Of a stretch of DNA of 64,000 nucleotides, positions 11,590 to 23,745 are shown piece by piece. The translations under genes were made by a program, and so were the position numbers. Numbering within the stretch: position 1 is the first letter of the stretch; every line of letters begins with the position of its first letter. The DNA lies in contig OY856188.1 of NCBI GenBank assembly GCA_963693315.1, forward strand, positions 250,809,394-250,873,393, in the 5' to 3' direction. The stretch is from Diogma glabrata (taxonomy: Eukaryota; Arthropoda; Insecta; Diptera; Cylindrotomidae). The notes beneath the pieces were generated by a model. That model saw nothing but the letters and a program-made list of their open reading frames with translations. It ran no database searches and was not told where the DNA came from.

Positions 11590-12430
11590 AACGAAATTGT
11601 GAGTGGCTTACACACATTTGAAAACAAATTTTCGAGCCAAATTCGTAGGCCATTGTGCCAATAATGTTGGTCTATTTTGATAGGTGTCATTTCTACATTC
11701 CATGGTGTTTTAGTAGTATTCGTGGATCTTTTGGCAACATTACTTTCTTGAAACGATCGTTGATGGTTTGGATTATTCCCCTGAGTGACATATGAGTAGT
11801 GTTATTGTCCAAACAAAGCCCACTTTACTAAATTCGTACGAAACACTTCATCTTTCGTAAATTCGTCGGCAGCATAATCTTTATCGTCATCGTTGTTTAT
11901 AACATTAACAACATCGTTGGAAGAAACTTGGTCTTTCTCATCACAGTAGGTTTCGTAGTCCGCTGCCAAAATTTGTGAACATGATTATTCAGCACAGGTC
12001 TGATCTTCATCCGCATAGGTAAACCATAATATTATATGTAGATATCAATGAAATGTTGTTATTATTATTAAACGCGGCGTATGAAATTAATACGATTAGA
12101 TATTATTAATTACTCAAGTACATACCACTTTCATTCTCTGAATCCGAAAGATTCGATAAAACTGGATAGGAAAATTTTCTTTGGCGACTGTAATTGTGAC
12201 GACGATGGAGTAGCTGGAGCAATAGTATAAGATGGTGATACAATCGCAGGCGCTAGTTTTTGAAATTTTATTCCATGTATTGGCACCGCCGAAATAATTT
12301 TCAAATTTTCGACTCTAGCTGAACTGCTTGTTCGGCATGCGGGAAATGAAGGCATTGCAGCTGTGCAGGTATAGAAAACGAGGATGAAGATGCAGCCTTT
12401 CCTGTGAATATTGTCTTAGTGGAATAAGTG
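11590..12430 (-). pseudogene. Broken ORF of a transposon-associated insect protein family
   Basis: Read on the minus strand, a 74-codon open part (12355-12131, start MPSFPACRT) is Ser/Pro-rich. Further on come an acidic stretch (DYETYCDEKDQV), then DEVFRTNLVKWAL. After a one-base frame change it reads NNTTHMSLRGIIQTIN and LPKDPRILLK, and about 20 codons on, YWHNGLRIWL. The pattern 'L..WA...N.TH..L..ll..in ... LPKD.RtLLkt ... YwH.GL' is one I recall from repetitive insect ORFs usually labelled uncharacterized and thought to belong to DNA transposons. I cannot name the superfamily. At least one frameshift and stops break it. GTATGT after GAATGAAAGTG (near 12120) could be a splice donor. Confidence 0.5.
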
Positions 12431-14500
12431 TGGCACGATGGGGAGAAAAACCTATTTCCAGTTTTTTATTTTTTAAATTTTAATATGTTACTTGGATTCT
12501 TAAAAAGACTTTACTAATGAAGACTGATTACCAAAGATGATTATTTAAATAAAACGAATTCTTAAAATACAATTCGGTTAGTTTCATTTGGCATCAAACC
12601 TTAAATATCCCGTCTTGCACCCCCTTCCTCTATGTAGTATAATTTTATGAAAAAAAAATTATTCGTTTGAATCTACCTCCGCTTAAGCACAAATTGTTTC
12701 ATTGGGGTTTTAGAAAACTATTTTTTTCTAAGAAAACAAAACCCTAATATCTAATTACAAAACAGTTTCCATCTCCAAAACAGCTATGTAAATTTTTATG
12801 TAGAATCATAAAATGAAAAAAAAAACTAATGCTTCATCCTACAAATAAATATGAAAATTTTCATGATTTTCTTCTTCTCATACTTTTAACTAAGCAACTC
12901 CAATCTTCTTCTTAAAAATATTTCTTGTTGTTTTTTTTTTTTTGCTAATTTGACAAACTCTCTATGATATGTATGTACATCGAAATAAAACTGTGTATAG
13001 GATACATTTAGGTATACATATATTTTTCTCTTATATCTAAAAGTTACACAAGTACTGTGTCCGCGCAAATGTATAATTCTCTTCAACTGACCCATACCGT
13101 ATACCTTTTCCTTTTTCATTTTCTATAACATTTTGAAAATTTTTGTTTTATATTTTCTTTTCGGTTTTCTTTTTTGAAAATTGGAATGGGTATTTGAGAG
13201 ATGTTGGTCAACTATGGTTTATATAGATTTATACGTTTAAATATACGTATAGATGTGTTTAGAGAAAATTTTCAGAAAATTGTGTATACATACCGATAGA
13301 CAATTTCATAGAACATGTACTGTTTACTTATGTAGATCTATATGTATAGCTTGATAAAACAACAAAAAAAAAAAAAGAAAAAGATGAAGAAAAAGTAAAA
13401 GAAAATAATATAACATAAAACATAGAAAATTTGAAATTTTGAAGAGAAAGTCGTTCATATATCTTCTATTATAGTGTTTTGGTATCGCACACGGGAATGG
13501 ACAGCGGCAAAGCATGACCACGATTTCCTCACAAAGGAATATTCTAAACTTTAGAAAACTAAACTATATCTAAATATATGTAGATATAGTTCTAGGATTT
13601 CGTTTATTCTATCTCATTCTACATAACTGTCTTATATTTTAATTTAAATATATATATGAATACAAATATAAAGTTATGTATAGTTATAGTTCCTCTTAAG
13701 TAATTCTTGATGATGGTGATTATTTTGTTTTAAGGATATGGTAAGGGAGGTGGAACCGGGCAACTAAACATTATTCGTTATATTGATGAGAATTGTACTA
13801 GCGATGAAGAAAATAACGATGGTGTTTTCTTGCCATTCTATATTTGGGTGTTGAATTTTGAAAAACTTTTTTTGAATAAACAAACACAAATACATACAAA
13901 ACTATAAGTTTATTGAATTTTTGAAAATGAAAGAAAAAAAAACATTTTAGAACGAAAGAAAATTTTAGTTTTGAGTTTTCATTTTAAAAATGGAAATTTT
14001 CTTGACCGGTAAAAAAAAAGAAAATTAAAAACTTTTATTATTTGAAAATAGGAATTAGTGTAGAAAATATATGTATGTACATAAATTGGGGTTGAAATAC
14101 TTAAGAATAAAATTTTACAATTATAATTTGATTTAAGTAAATCAAACAGAATTTGTTATTAAAAAATTAATATTTATTTTTACTTTGTACAGTGATAATG
14201 TTGTAAGTGGGTTGTTAAAATGTTTAGGAGCTAGTCGAATTGTTAAGTTTGTACAAATACACAACAGAAGTCGTAGTTCTTAGGAAACAAACAGTAAAAA
14301 AAGTTAAATCGTTTCGAAACGTTGTTTTAGAGAAAACAAATTTCCTGAGAATAAAAGGATTGAAAAATATAATGCGGACCAACGGAAAGAAAGGGAAAAT
14401 GCTAGGTTGTGTTTGATTTAATTTATATTAAATTATAATTACTTTTATTATTTGTAAATTTAATATAATTAAGTTTACAAATCTGATTTGAATCTTGATT
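12431..14500. other. AT-rich DNA resembling fly intron or intergenic sequence
   Basis: Contains many A or T runs and ATGTACATA-type words typical of fly non-coding DNA (for example near 12970 and 14075). Minus frames at 12886-13119 and 13324-13521 are low-complexity. Nothing else is recognised. Confidence 0.35.
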
Positions 14501-15090
14501 TGATCTAAGAGTCACTTTTTTTAAAGTTGGACACTTTGTATGAGGGTGTGATAGTTGATGCCTTCGATTTTCCTAAAATTTTCAGGTACTATTAGCAGTA
14601 CTGTGATAAAGTGCAGTTTATCACCTCTTAAATCTGGTGCACTTGACCTTGACAAGAGGTCAAAGTTTAAGATCATGGGTAAATCGAATAAATTATAGGA
14701 TCTATTTAATTCATAAAACCATGAGTGACCGATGACAGTTTTTTAATATGGATTCTACCTGATACTAGGTAGGTGCTAGCATAAATAATTTGGTGGCTCA
14801 CTCATGACTTTGAGGGACAAGGTCATTTAAAAATATGCTGCGTTTTTTTGCCATGTTATGTGGCTAAATATCTGCTAAACCCATAGGTAACCCACAGCAA
14901 TAGCTATTGGATTACTTACACAACATATGAAAGTACTTAGAAAAATTAAACACAACATGGGTTACTCGTGGCTTTAGTAATTCAACGGTCTCAATCAAAG
15001 TTGATACTTTTTCAAAAAACGATCAAAATTAAGGTCGATAGCCTTAGAAGCCATCAACCAAAAAGTTTGAAGTACTTCTTTAAGTATGCT
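14501..15090. other. Anonymous DNA with short inverted words
   Basis: The words ACCATGAGTGACC (near 14719) and GGTGGCTCACTCATGAC (near 14792) are partly inverted copies of each other, and GACCTTGACAAGAGGTCAAAG (around 14644) is locally palindromic. This hints at another small palindromic repeat, but I found no second copy. Confidence 0.3.
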
Positions 15091-15094
15091 TCAT

Positions 15095-17760
15095 ATTTAT
15101 TTATTTATTTACATTGGCACATAACAATCAAACATAATTAGGGTTATTAATATGTTCATTACTGCATCCTATATCTTTGACAACAAAGATGCAGGATATG
15201 CAACACATTAACCTTTTCAAAGCTTATGTTTGTATTACTAAAGTTTATTAAATAGAATTATGGTATTCATAGATATATATCATTATATATAATTATTATA
15301 CTATTACAATTTCATTACTACTATTAATCATCATCCATTATTACATTCAATAAAAAGAAAAATACAAAAATTACTTCGCTGTACATTTAAATTTAAATTG
15401 GCATTTAAGATATATTTAGATAACTCTTACAAGACTTCTTAAAATCGTTAATACTATATGGCTGCTTCATACTGTGCGGACACCCCAGTATAGATGATCA
15501 ATATTTAGAGAAATGATCATAAAGTTTTAGATTATGTACAAACCTAAGACATGCATTAAACGCAGTTTGTAGCTTTATTCTCGATAAGTCATCTAAATTA
15601 TAAAAAATAATATCAGCATACGTAAAGAATGGAACAATCAGAGCTTTAATAAGTTTAAGTTTAATATCTTTAGAGAGAAGAGACTTTGGCACTCTTAGTT
15701 GTGCAAGCGACCCATATACCTTACAACAGACACTTGATACTTGATCATTCCAATTAAGATTTTTATTAACATATAAACCAAGATTTTTAACCTTACTCAA
15801 ATAATTAACAACTTAACCCTGTAAAAACAAAGAAGGAAGGTCAGAAATATTAATTCGCTTAGAAATACAGATCGCCTGAGTTTTTTACAATTTATTAAAA
15901 GCCAATTATTATTCGTCCACCTTGAAATGGAGTCAAGATCAATATTCATATAATTATACACATCTCATTAACCTGGGAAGGCTTGCAGGAACATTATAGC
16001 TGAAGATCATCTGCATAGAGATGGTATGAGCAGAACTTGATGGCGTTTGGAAGATCATTGATGAACATGGAAAATAGTAATGGTCCAAGAATAGAACCTT
16101 GAAGAACACCAGAAGTGACCAGAAGCGGAGAAGAATACTCAGATTTATTTTTAGTTACATTAAATCTGTCACTAAGGTAAGAAGCAATAAGGCCTGTTCA
16201 GAAAAACCAAAACAAAGTTTATGTTTATTACAAGGACTACGATGATCAACCCTATTAAAAGCTTTAGAGAAATCGAGGAGTATAAGAATATTAAGTTTGG
16301 ATTGATTAAGTTGCCCCGAAATATCAGTTATAGCCTTTAATAGGGCCGTGGAGGTGCTATGGCCAGAACGGAATCCAGATTGCAGGTTGTTCAATAAGTT
16401 AGCCGAGGATAGATGATTTACAATTTGTTTGTTCAAGACTTTTTCAAATACTTTAGAGAGTGGTGATATTATACTAAGAGGTCTCAGATCATTGAGACAA
16501 CTTGGATGGGGCACTTTAGGGATGGCTGTAATGACAACAGTTTTCCAATAAGAAGGAAATCTAGATGAGAGAATGGATATATTAATTATATGAGTGAAAT
16601 GAGGCACAATTTTTCTCCAAATCAATTTTAAAAATTTCAATAATATCGTGTCATAACCAACAGAGTTAGATGATATAGTGCGAAAAAACAGTTAACCTCA
16701 TCTTCATCTATCGGAATAAAAGAAAATTGTTTTAAACTTTCATAGTTAACATCAGGTTGTTCGCATGGCAAAGCACCAACTGAGTCAGAAGGCTGAGAGA
16801 AAAAGCAGTTTAACTGATCAGGTGTAAAATCAATAGTATGCAAAACATCAGTACTGACAATTCCAAGTTGATGAATATTGTTCCAAAGTTTTCCCGATGG
16901 TAGCTTTGGATCAAGTTGGGAATTAAAATATTGTTTTTTAGCATTTTTCAATAACGTTACAACCAAATTACGTAGATTACGATAGATGCTTTGATCTAAT
17001 TTCGTCTTGGATGCCATCCAAATTTTGTAAGCTCCATCACGTTCATTGATGTTGTTTAATAAACTCTCAGTCATCCAAAGAGTATTTATATATCCTTCAC
17101 CATGATTCATTTCTTTGGAATATGTGTTTTCATTAACTTCTGAACAATTAATTGGTGAATATGCCTAATTTGATGTCTACATCATTTGTCTCATTTAAGT
17201 TTGACCAATTAATGAGTCAATATTAATATCGCCCATAATTAAAAATTTGTCATATTCATGTGGTATTTCATTGAAAATGTTCTCTAAGTCAGCCAGAATA
17301 CTGTATGTAACAGGAGCAGGAATATAAAACACACACAGAACAAGATTTACTCCACAAAGCATAAGTTCAACAAATATAAATTCGATGATACTATCATTAG
17401 GAGAACATTTAAGAATTTTAGCACTAATGGATTTACTAACATAAACAGCAACACCAGCAGCTCTTGACCTGCGATCATTGCGAATAATTTTGAAATTTGG
17501 TATATTATAGTGTGAGGTAGGAGTATGTTTTTTAAGCCACGTTTCACTTACGCCAATAGCATGAAAACCAGAATTCTCAGCAAGATGTCTAAATTCATTT
17601 ATCGTACTAGGAATAGATTGGGCATTTAAATGATCTATGTTTAACATAAATTTAGACTTAGACAGTTTATTATTAATAAGATCAAGTGTAGATAGACCGC
17701 TCTGAGAAATCCTACTAGCCACCATCATAATAGTATAAACAACCATGCAGTTCACGATCC
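15095..17760 (-). pseudogene. Decayed CR1/Jockey-type non-LTR retrotransposon (endonuclease plus RT)
   Basis: On the minus strand a 186-codon part (17755-17195) is an APE endonuclease: HLNAQSI, VSETWL, RRSRAAGVAVYVS and MGDINIDS are visible. A linker region follows (17110-16637). The RT begins in frame 16640-16155 (SYWKTVVITAIPKV, LRPLSIISPLSKVFEK, GFRSGHSTSTALL, LLDFSKAFNRVDH). It continues out of frame with GVLQGSILGPLLFS and LYADDLQ, where the catalytic YADD codons lie at about 16017-16006. The C-terminal thumb is the 15800-15498 frame (VKNLGLYVNKNLNW). Several frameshifts and stops inactivate it. The 3' end near 15095-15115 is an (AAAT)n run read on the minus strand, a usual kind of tail for this superfamily. 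ORF1 is not visible. Confidence 0.88.
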
Positions 17761-19005
17761 AAGATAATCTGAAGAAAAAAAAAGAGAAACGTAATGTTAA
17801 ACATTAAGTGTGTTCCATTTACCACATTTTCCTTTACTTTTGTACTAAATTTCGTTTTCAAGTTAACCATATCAAATGATGGTAAAACTACGTGACAAAC
17901 TTACGCTTCTATTCACCGCCAGAGTTTTTGTCAGTTTAGAGAATAATTTCAAATATATTTGCCCAAATGCTTATAAAAATTTAGAATTTCTAGCCTAAAT
18001 ATCATATTTCTGTCCAGATTTCTTTAATTGTTTATATTTTGCATGAATCATAATTTTAATTTTCAGAAATTTTTTAATATTTAATTAATTTTCTTAAATT
18101 TAACAAACTCAAAATAAAATTTAAACTTAAAATTTTGTCAAACTAATAATTTTCTTTTACGTTGTTTAGCAATATTGTTTTTCAAAATTGTCAAAACAAT
18201 TTATTGTCAAAAAAAATGTCGGAAACGTGTGGTAAGAAAGAATTTGAGTTGTAGTAGATCAAAAATCTAATACACCTCACATTTAAGTCGTTCCATTTAA
18301 AATTCAGTTCGGGTAGCAAGTTTACCTGAAAGGAACACGGGTATTATTAAACATAAACAAAACGTACAGCAAAACACTAAATAAAATTAAAACAGTAACA
18401 ATAACGTAATAAAAATAATAAATCACAAAACGTCCCTTAAACTCATAAACATTAAACTTACAGACTGATTCTGACATACCCTCACAGATGTTAAAATAGT
18501 CATAGCAAAGACTTTTCTCTTAGCTAAGACTAAAACCTCTTAAATGCGATTCTCACAACTGTGAGTCACAACTGTGATATGTCAAAAAATAACTTCTTAA
18601 CGTAAGATCATCAAACATGGTCATCTTAAGCATCATAATTTAGAGTTTCATATTTTTTTATTTAAATTCTTGTATGAAAAATTATATTATTAAAGAATAA
18701 AATATTTATTATGAATTAAATAATTATTATAAAATTTATAATAATTATCTATTTTCTTTTAGTTTGAATCAAAATTATAAAACAAAATATAGATTGATAT
18801 TGATTTAAAATAAAATGACGATTGAAAATTTCATATTTGCAATATCAAACTTTGACGTCTCATGTTGTTTTAGGAAAATTTTTCAAATTTTATATAAACT
18901 TTAAGGAAAAACAATCATTCTTTTCTCACAAATTTATTGCAAAATAAATAATAACTAATATATGTTATAATTTTATATTAATTGTATATAAAATATTATA
19001 AAATA
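17761..19005. other. AT-rich DNA, no gene seen
   Basis: It may include the 5' part of the retrotransposon just downstream, but no gag-like frame is readable. The phrase GTGTTCCATTTACCACATTT near 17809 and GTCGTTCCATTTAAAATTC near 18287 are weakly alike. Confidence 0.3.
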
Positions 19006-19006
19006 A

Positions 19007-19244
19007 TAGTACATTATGATGCTAGAACGTAAAGCTAAATATTTTGGACGGATGTGGAGTTTGCAAACCGAGGCGTTAGCCGAGATTTGCACCCACATTA
19101 AGTCCAAAATAGCTTACGTCCGCGCATCATATACTATTTTTTATTCGCCGCAAGCAAAATATTTTAAGAAAAGTTGTTTATTCTAAATCAAAATTATAAA
19201 TTTTCATAAATTTTAAAATAAAAATATGTGGAACAAGTAACCTT
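19007..19244 (+). repeat. Palindromic repeat B, copy 1
   Basis: About 238 bp, repeated in reverse at 26180-26417 with only about nine differences by eye. The first 130 bp are a nested palindrome: outer arms CATTATGATGC and GCATCATATAC, inner arms ATTTTGGAC and GTCCAAAAT, and a GC-richer core CGAGGCGTTAGCCGAG. An AT-rich tail ending GGAACAAGTAACCTT follows. It is non-coding and most likely a non-autonomous mobile element. Confidence 0.85.
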
Positions 19245-19254
19245 GCGTTATACT

Positions 19255-19303
19255 GCTATTTTCTTTGATGGATTAGGTATCAATTATCCATCAAAGAAAA
19301 AAT
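19255..19303. repeat. Perfect short hairpin
   Basis: TTTTCTTTGATGGAT pairs perfectly with ATCCATCAAAGAAAA across a loop of about 12 bases. Its function is unknown; it lies directly between repeat B and an element A fragment. Confidence 0.75.
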
Positions 19304-19339
19304 CCCTCAACTAATTACCATAAAGCAAACTTTTTTAGT

Positions 19340-19450
19340 TTCACTCTGGTCTGAAAGGCCAAAGTATTACAATCTTGAGAAAATTTTAAAAATCTTACTC
19401 CCACATTATTTTAGCTTGTATTGACATTTTGGATAGTAATAATTCTAAAT
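19340..19450 (+). mobile_element. Diverged end fragment of element A
   Basis: GGTCTGAAAGGCCAAAGTAT followed by TACAATCTTGAG matches the end of element A at 26.95-27.05 kb (GGTCTGAAAGACC, then TACATTCATGAGC), including the downstream CCCACA and TTGACNTTTTGGA blocks. Confidence 0.6.
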
Positions 19451-19594
19451 AAGCATTAAAAAATTTCCATTTCCAGTAATCCTAATCCAGTAACCCTTTC
19501 CTTTCCCAATCGTTATGTGCGACAATGGTGCAAACTACTGGATCTATTAAAATAATTTTTTTTTAAATTATTTGGCTGGAGGTCTAAAAAAACT

Positions 19595-19790
19595 TCAACT
19601 CGTAACATAAGCTTTTGGTGTTGTTTTCCATAATTTCACATAAGAGAAAGGGAAGGAGTTGCTTTACAAAAGATTATTTGAAACTTCAATAACTCTAAGT
19701 CCTGTCATTTGATTTCAATAAAACTTAGTTCTCAATAAAACATAAGCATTGCAGCGGCTTTCCATTGTTCTAAAATCTTTTGGACATAGG
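19595..19790. repeat. Repeat L, two diverged units
   Basis: Contains GAAACTTCAATAACTCTAAG, CTGTCATTTGATT and CATAAGC..TTTTCCATNGTTCTAAA, words shared with the tandem units at 21.48-21.87 kb and the longer L repeats at 52.8-53.5 and 56.1-56.3 kb. Confidence 0.55.
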
Positions 19791-20300
19791 CGTGAATACC
19801 CAGTTAGAGCACATCTTCCAAACCAGGCACCTTTAGGAACTTAAGGATATAGAGAGGATTAACTTTATGCAGATCATGCTCGTCAATATAATACTCGCGC
19901 AGATGATATTTTCTCATGCTAATCAAAGCCCCACAATATTTGAGAAGATGGGCTGGGGTCTCTTCTTCCAACACACAGAATCAAAATTCATCTTTCTACT
20001 CCACTCAAATATGCTTGAGGTGTTATCTACAGTGTCCTGTAAGAATAGCTGTCAGTATTTTAAGCGCGATCCCGTTTATAGTCTAGAGCACATTAATCCT
20101 CTCTTTTGATTGAACAACCAAATTAACTCCTTGGGCTGTCTTAAGCCCGTAACGTTATGACAGGCTTTTGACCATTCCATCATAACTACTTCCCTCATTC
20201 TTTCGTGGAGTATGCGTTCCATTCTGCTTACTCAATAAAATTTTAGTCTCATCACCGTCCTTTGCTAAAAGCGCTGCAGAGATACTATTAAAGGAGGTCC
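19790..20300 (-). pseudogene. C-terminal tail of a fossil non-LTR retrotransposon (post-RNase H region)
   Basis: The minus strand reads KILTAILTGHCR, then CVLEEETPAHLLKYCGAL, MRKYHLREYYIDEHDL, and KVNPLYILKFLKVPGLEDV. The combination 'LTGHc ... C..C.eeeTp.HlL..C.al' is characteristic of the region after RNase H in I/R1/Jockey-type polyproteins. Stops occur within it (for example after GHCR). An upstream part to about 20300 is weakly readable. Everything between this tail and the remnant at 20.5-21.4 kb, including RT, appears deleted or too decayed to see. Clade cannot be assigned. Confidence 0.65.
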
Positions 20301-20479
20301 CGAGGTTACCTTTCATAGCCATTCTGATAGCCTAGATTTTGGATTCTTGTGCTAAGTTAAAGAGGCTTCGGACTTATGTTCTTAATTTGGCAACTGCTCT
20401 TTTGCCTTAGTAATTCGGCAGCTGATTTGAATTTGAATCTGAAAGACAAAAGTAAGTAATGTTTTTCCAAATCATAATA

Positions 20480-21425
20480 TACGCGCTGGGTGAGATTGGA
20501 TTAGTATAACATACCAACTTTGCCTGTTGGCGAATTTTCTAATCCTATTTTTGAAGAGGCAGCGTACGATTCTTGTATCGCTTGCGCCCGTTGTATCGCG
20601 TGCGTCCGTTCTTCAGCATGTTTCTTATTGAATGTTCTGATCACTACAACTGATGCTGCTATGGGGTAGTGAACAGTCAGTAGGAGCGTGCGCAAGCTTT
20701 CTGCCGCCTTTATTCATTCTACCTCTCCTCCTCTTTAGTCTTCATGTCTTCGATGCTACTACAATCCTCTCCAGCAGCATCCTCATTCTCCTAAAATCAT
20801 ATTTTCCACCTCACTGGGTGTCGTTAAGATTGCGACTGATTTCCTGGGTAGTAGTGGAATCTGGACATCCAATATGCTATCAGTCCCTTTGCAACCGTTT
20901 CTTCTGGCCTCTTCATCCGAGATCCATGGACCAAGACTTTGCAAAACCAGTAGTTAATAGCACTTAATAGTAGTAATTCCCTTCCTCCCATAAGACTTTA
21001 TTTGCTGTGTCGTCAACTAATAATTCTCTTCTGACGGATGTCTATCTTGGGCTTTTTCGCTGATATATCCTGCGTTGTCGTAAAATGTCTGATTCGCTTC
21101 ATGTTTTCTGCTCCGATAGTTAGGATAGGATCCATCCCTATTCGTTCCAGAGGTTTTCTCTTTGAGTCCTCCAAAGATATCCACTCCACGAGATACCTCA
21201 ACGCCCAGCTGACATCAGATGCTATGAACCTCCCCCTCCGTGGTTCGCCCAACCCTCCACGCTGACAAAAAGTTGGTAAAGGTGTATCTCTATGCCCTCT
21301 AATCCTTGTCCTGATTTTGACGATAGCTCTATTAACTAATGGCATCAGAGCTATACTGCACTCTGACATAGCAGTGTGACTTTCCGCTGGTAAATACACA
21401 GCGTCGTTATGACAGGGAAACTCGC
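20480..21425 (-). pseudogene. GC-richer remnant, possibly ORF1 or another part of the same retrotransposon
   Basis: This stretch is clearly more GC-rich than its neighbours. The minus frame 21399-21013 encodes 128 residues with an arginine-rich middle (RAIVKIRTRIRGHRD, LGEPRRGRF) and ends AKKPKIDIRQKRIIS. A second minus frame lies at 20695-20501. It is upstream, on the same strand, of the retrotransposon tail at 19.8-20.3 kb, so a decayed part of one element is the simplest reading. I recognise no specific domain. A plus-strand 104-codon frame overlaps it and is likely a shadow. Confidence 0.35.
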
Positions 21426-21479
21426 CCCTGCTTACCAGTAGGGTTGTGAACGTATTGTAGAGGTGCTCTCATGAATATT

Positions 21480-21870
21480 TTTGTTTTACCTTAAAAAATT
21501 CTCAGTTCGATCTCTTGATTTTAATGAAACTTGGAACATTAAGTTGTAGTACGGTTTTCCACAGTTCTAAATAATTTTTGGCAAATTTGGACAAAAGGGA
21601 GAGCATTCCGTTTATTTAAAACTTCAATAATTTTAGGTCATGCCATTTGATTTAACATACATAAGCTTTTGTGATTTCCTATAGTCTTGAAAGCTTTTGG
21701 ACAAAATTGAACAAAGAGAAGTGATCTCACACACATTTTAGATTGAAACTTCAATCACTTTATGCATTGTCACTTGAATTGGATGAAATTTTGTATCATA
21801 ATTTTTAGCTTCGGTTTTTCGTAGTTCTGAAAGCTTTTGGGAAATTTCATTAATCGTTTGGGAAATTTCA
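21480..21870. repeat. Repeat L, three tandem units of about 120-125 bp
   Basis: Each unit runs through AACTTCAAT.ACTTTA..CATTGTCA.TTGAAT, GATGAAA, ATAAGC or similar, GGTTTTTC.NAGTTCTGAAAGC and TTTTGG. The third begins near 21740. Divergence between units is high. Confidence 0.6.
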
Positions 21871-23095
21871 TTAAAATTACATAACTTTTATTTTAGCTTG
21901 AATCGTTACTGAAACATTCGCATCGATCCAGAATGAAAATAAATAACTATTTTGAGATATTATATTTATTTTATATTTTGTATGATATTTTAAATCAAAA
22001 TGGTGATATTTTTCCTTTTTGACTAACACATGAGACTGTCAAAATATTTTAAAAATTATTTTGGTGTCAACAGAAAATGTTTATTCTGTTCTCAAAAATT
22101 TCTCAAAATGATTTTGAGGTAATTATTTTCAATCTGGATCGACCCGAATGTCTACCTATTTCTCTCTTCTTTCCTTGAACCCTGAACGCTGAAATGGAAA
22201 TTATTGCATAATTCTAATTCCTAATAAGGAACACTTTTAGGCGCATTCGACTGTCCTAAAATTTCAGAAAGTTGTTATGTTTTTTTCGCGTTTATTCGCA
22301 TTTTTGTAATGCAAATTTAATGTACTAAAACTTTCAAGTTTGGTTATCTAAATTTTTGAAACCCGTAAGTTGGTTAAAGTAGGATTCCAACAGAAGCTTC
22401 TGAGAAACGTTTTTCAGTACCGTAAAAGCTATAGATATGAAGAAATTTTCTTAAACTTTTGTTGAGCATTACTTAACATTTTTCTGACTGAAAACAAATT
22501 CAACCACGTTCGACTGATAAGAAAATTTCAGACGAAGATTGGCTGTTTTTTTTTCTAAAATTTAATTTTCTAAATATTGAATAATTGCAAAGAATTCGAT
22601 TGAAATTTATCTGTAAATTTTTGTTTATCAAATTTAATTAATTTTTTAAACTCTGTATTTAAAACGATTTAATATTAACTAATCTAAAGAGAAGATTAAT
22701 TTCTTCAATAACGAAATATACAGCAATAAAATAGCTTTAATTTCAGTTTCACGATATTTTATTTAATTTGAAATTAAGAACCATTGACAAAAGTTTTAAA
22801 TTAAAAGAAAGTTTAAAACTTATCTCCAAAGGTTAAAAAGTAAAATTAAAATTAATGTTAATTAGATAATAAAATAAAAACGGTTAACATTCGTAACACA
22901 CTATGGAGAGTTATAAAAAAATTTTCCACTTTCAGTTTTATTTGAACATAATAAAAATACTTAATTATTTGTCAATATTCTTTGATGTCATGTATAGGAG
23001 CGCTAGAGATATTTTAAAATTATTGATTTCAAAATGGTTAAAATTGCAGCCAGCCAACTCTCTTCGATAATTTATTTAGGTCCTAATCCATATTT
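21871..23095. other. AT-rich DNA, no gene seen
   Basis: No long open frame, no duplicate and no RNA-like structure is recognised in this stretch. Confidence 0.3.
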
Positions 23096-23099
23096 ATTA

Positions 23100-23745
23100 T
23101 TAAGCCTAGCGATACCTCCCGATTAGCATTATGTATATACGGGTTCAGATCTGGACCGGATACGGCTTTCCCTACCGTTGATAGGGACGGCATCAGTCAC
23201 TCTGAACAGGTCCTGATCAGTAATGTAACGCCTCAAACTATCCAAACCGGATCAGGCACCCCTACTAGAACCCGACCAGGGCCGGATCATTTAAATCTGA
23301 AAAATTACTACTACATTTATTAGAAAATATTTTTGTATAAAATGATTCTAGCTCTTTAATTACCTATATGTAGTCATAACATAGGTAAGCGATAAATAAA
23401 GTATATGTGAAATTTTACAAACTATGTATATCTATAATGGATAACACTCTAGTGAATTTTAACCAAAAAAAATTTATTCAAATGAAATAGGGCTAAGATC
23501 AGGACAAATGCCTTAATTGGAAAATCATATATGATTCTGATCCGGCCCTGGTCGGGCATTTACTTCGAGGGATGAGATAGGTCTTTAAAGTCCGGACCGA
23601 ATCAGGATAAAAACAGCACGCCCTAGTAGTGAAATCAGATATGATTTCTGATAGGGGCCGGATACAAATTCCCTATTAGGACTTACCTTATTACACCCAG
23701 ATCTAGCCCTGACCATAATAGGGCATGCCTGAACAAATTGCTAGT
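23100..23745. mobile_element. Palindromic repeat F (fold-back type)
   Basis: The 19-base word CCCGACCAGGGCCGGATCA at 23271-23289 recurs as its exact reverse complement at 23538-23556. Outer parts of both arms share CCGGAT, ATCTGG and CCTATTAGGG-like words in inverted order, and the ends CCCGATTAGCA and TGCTAGTCGG are inverted copies with a mismatch. The loop (23290-23537) is AT-rich. Arms are diverged, so this is an old element without coding capacity. Confidence 0.6.
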
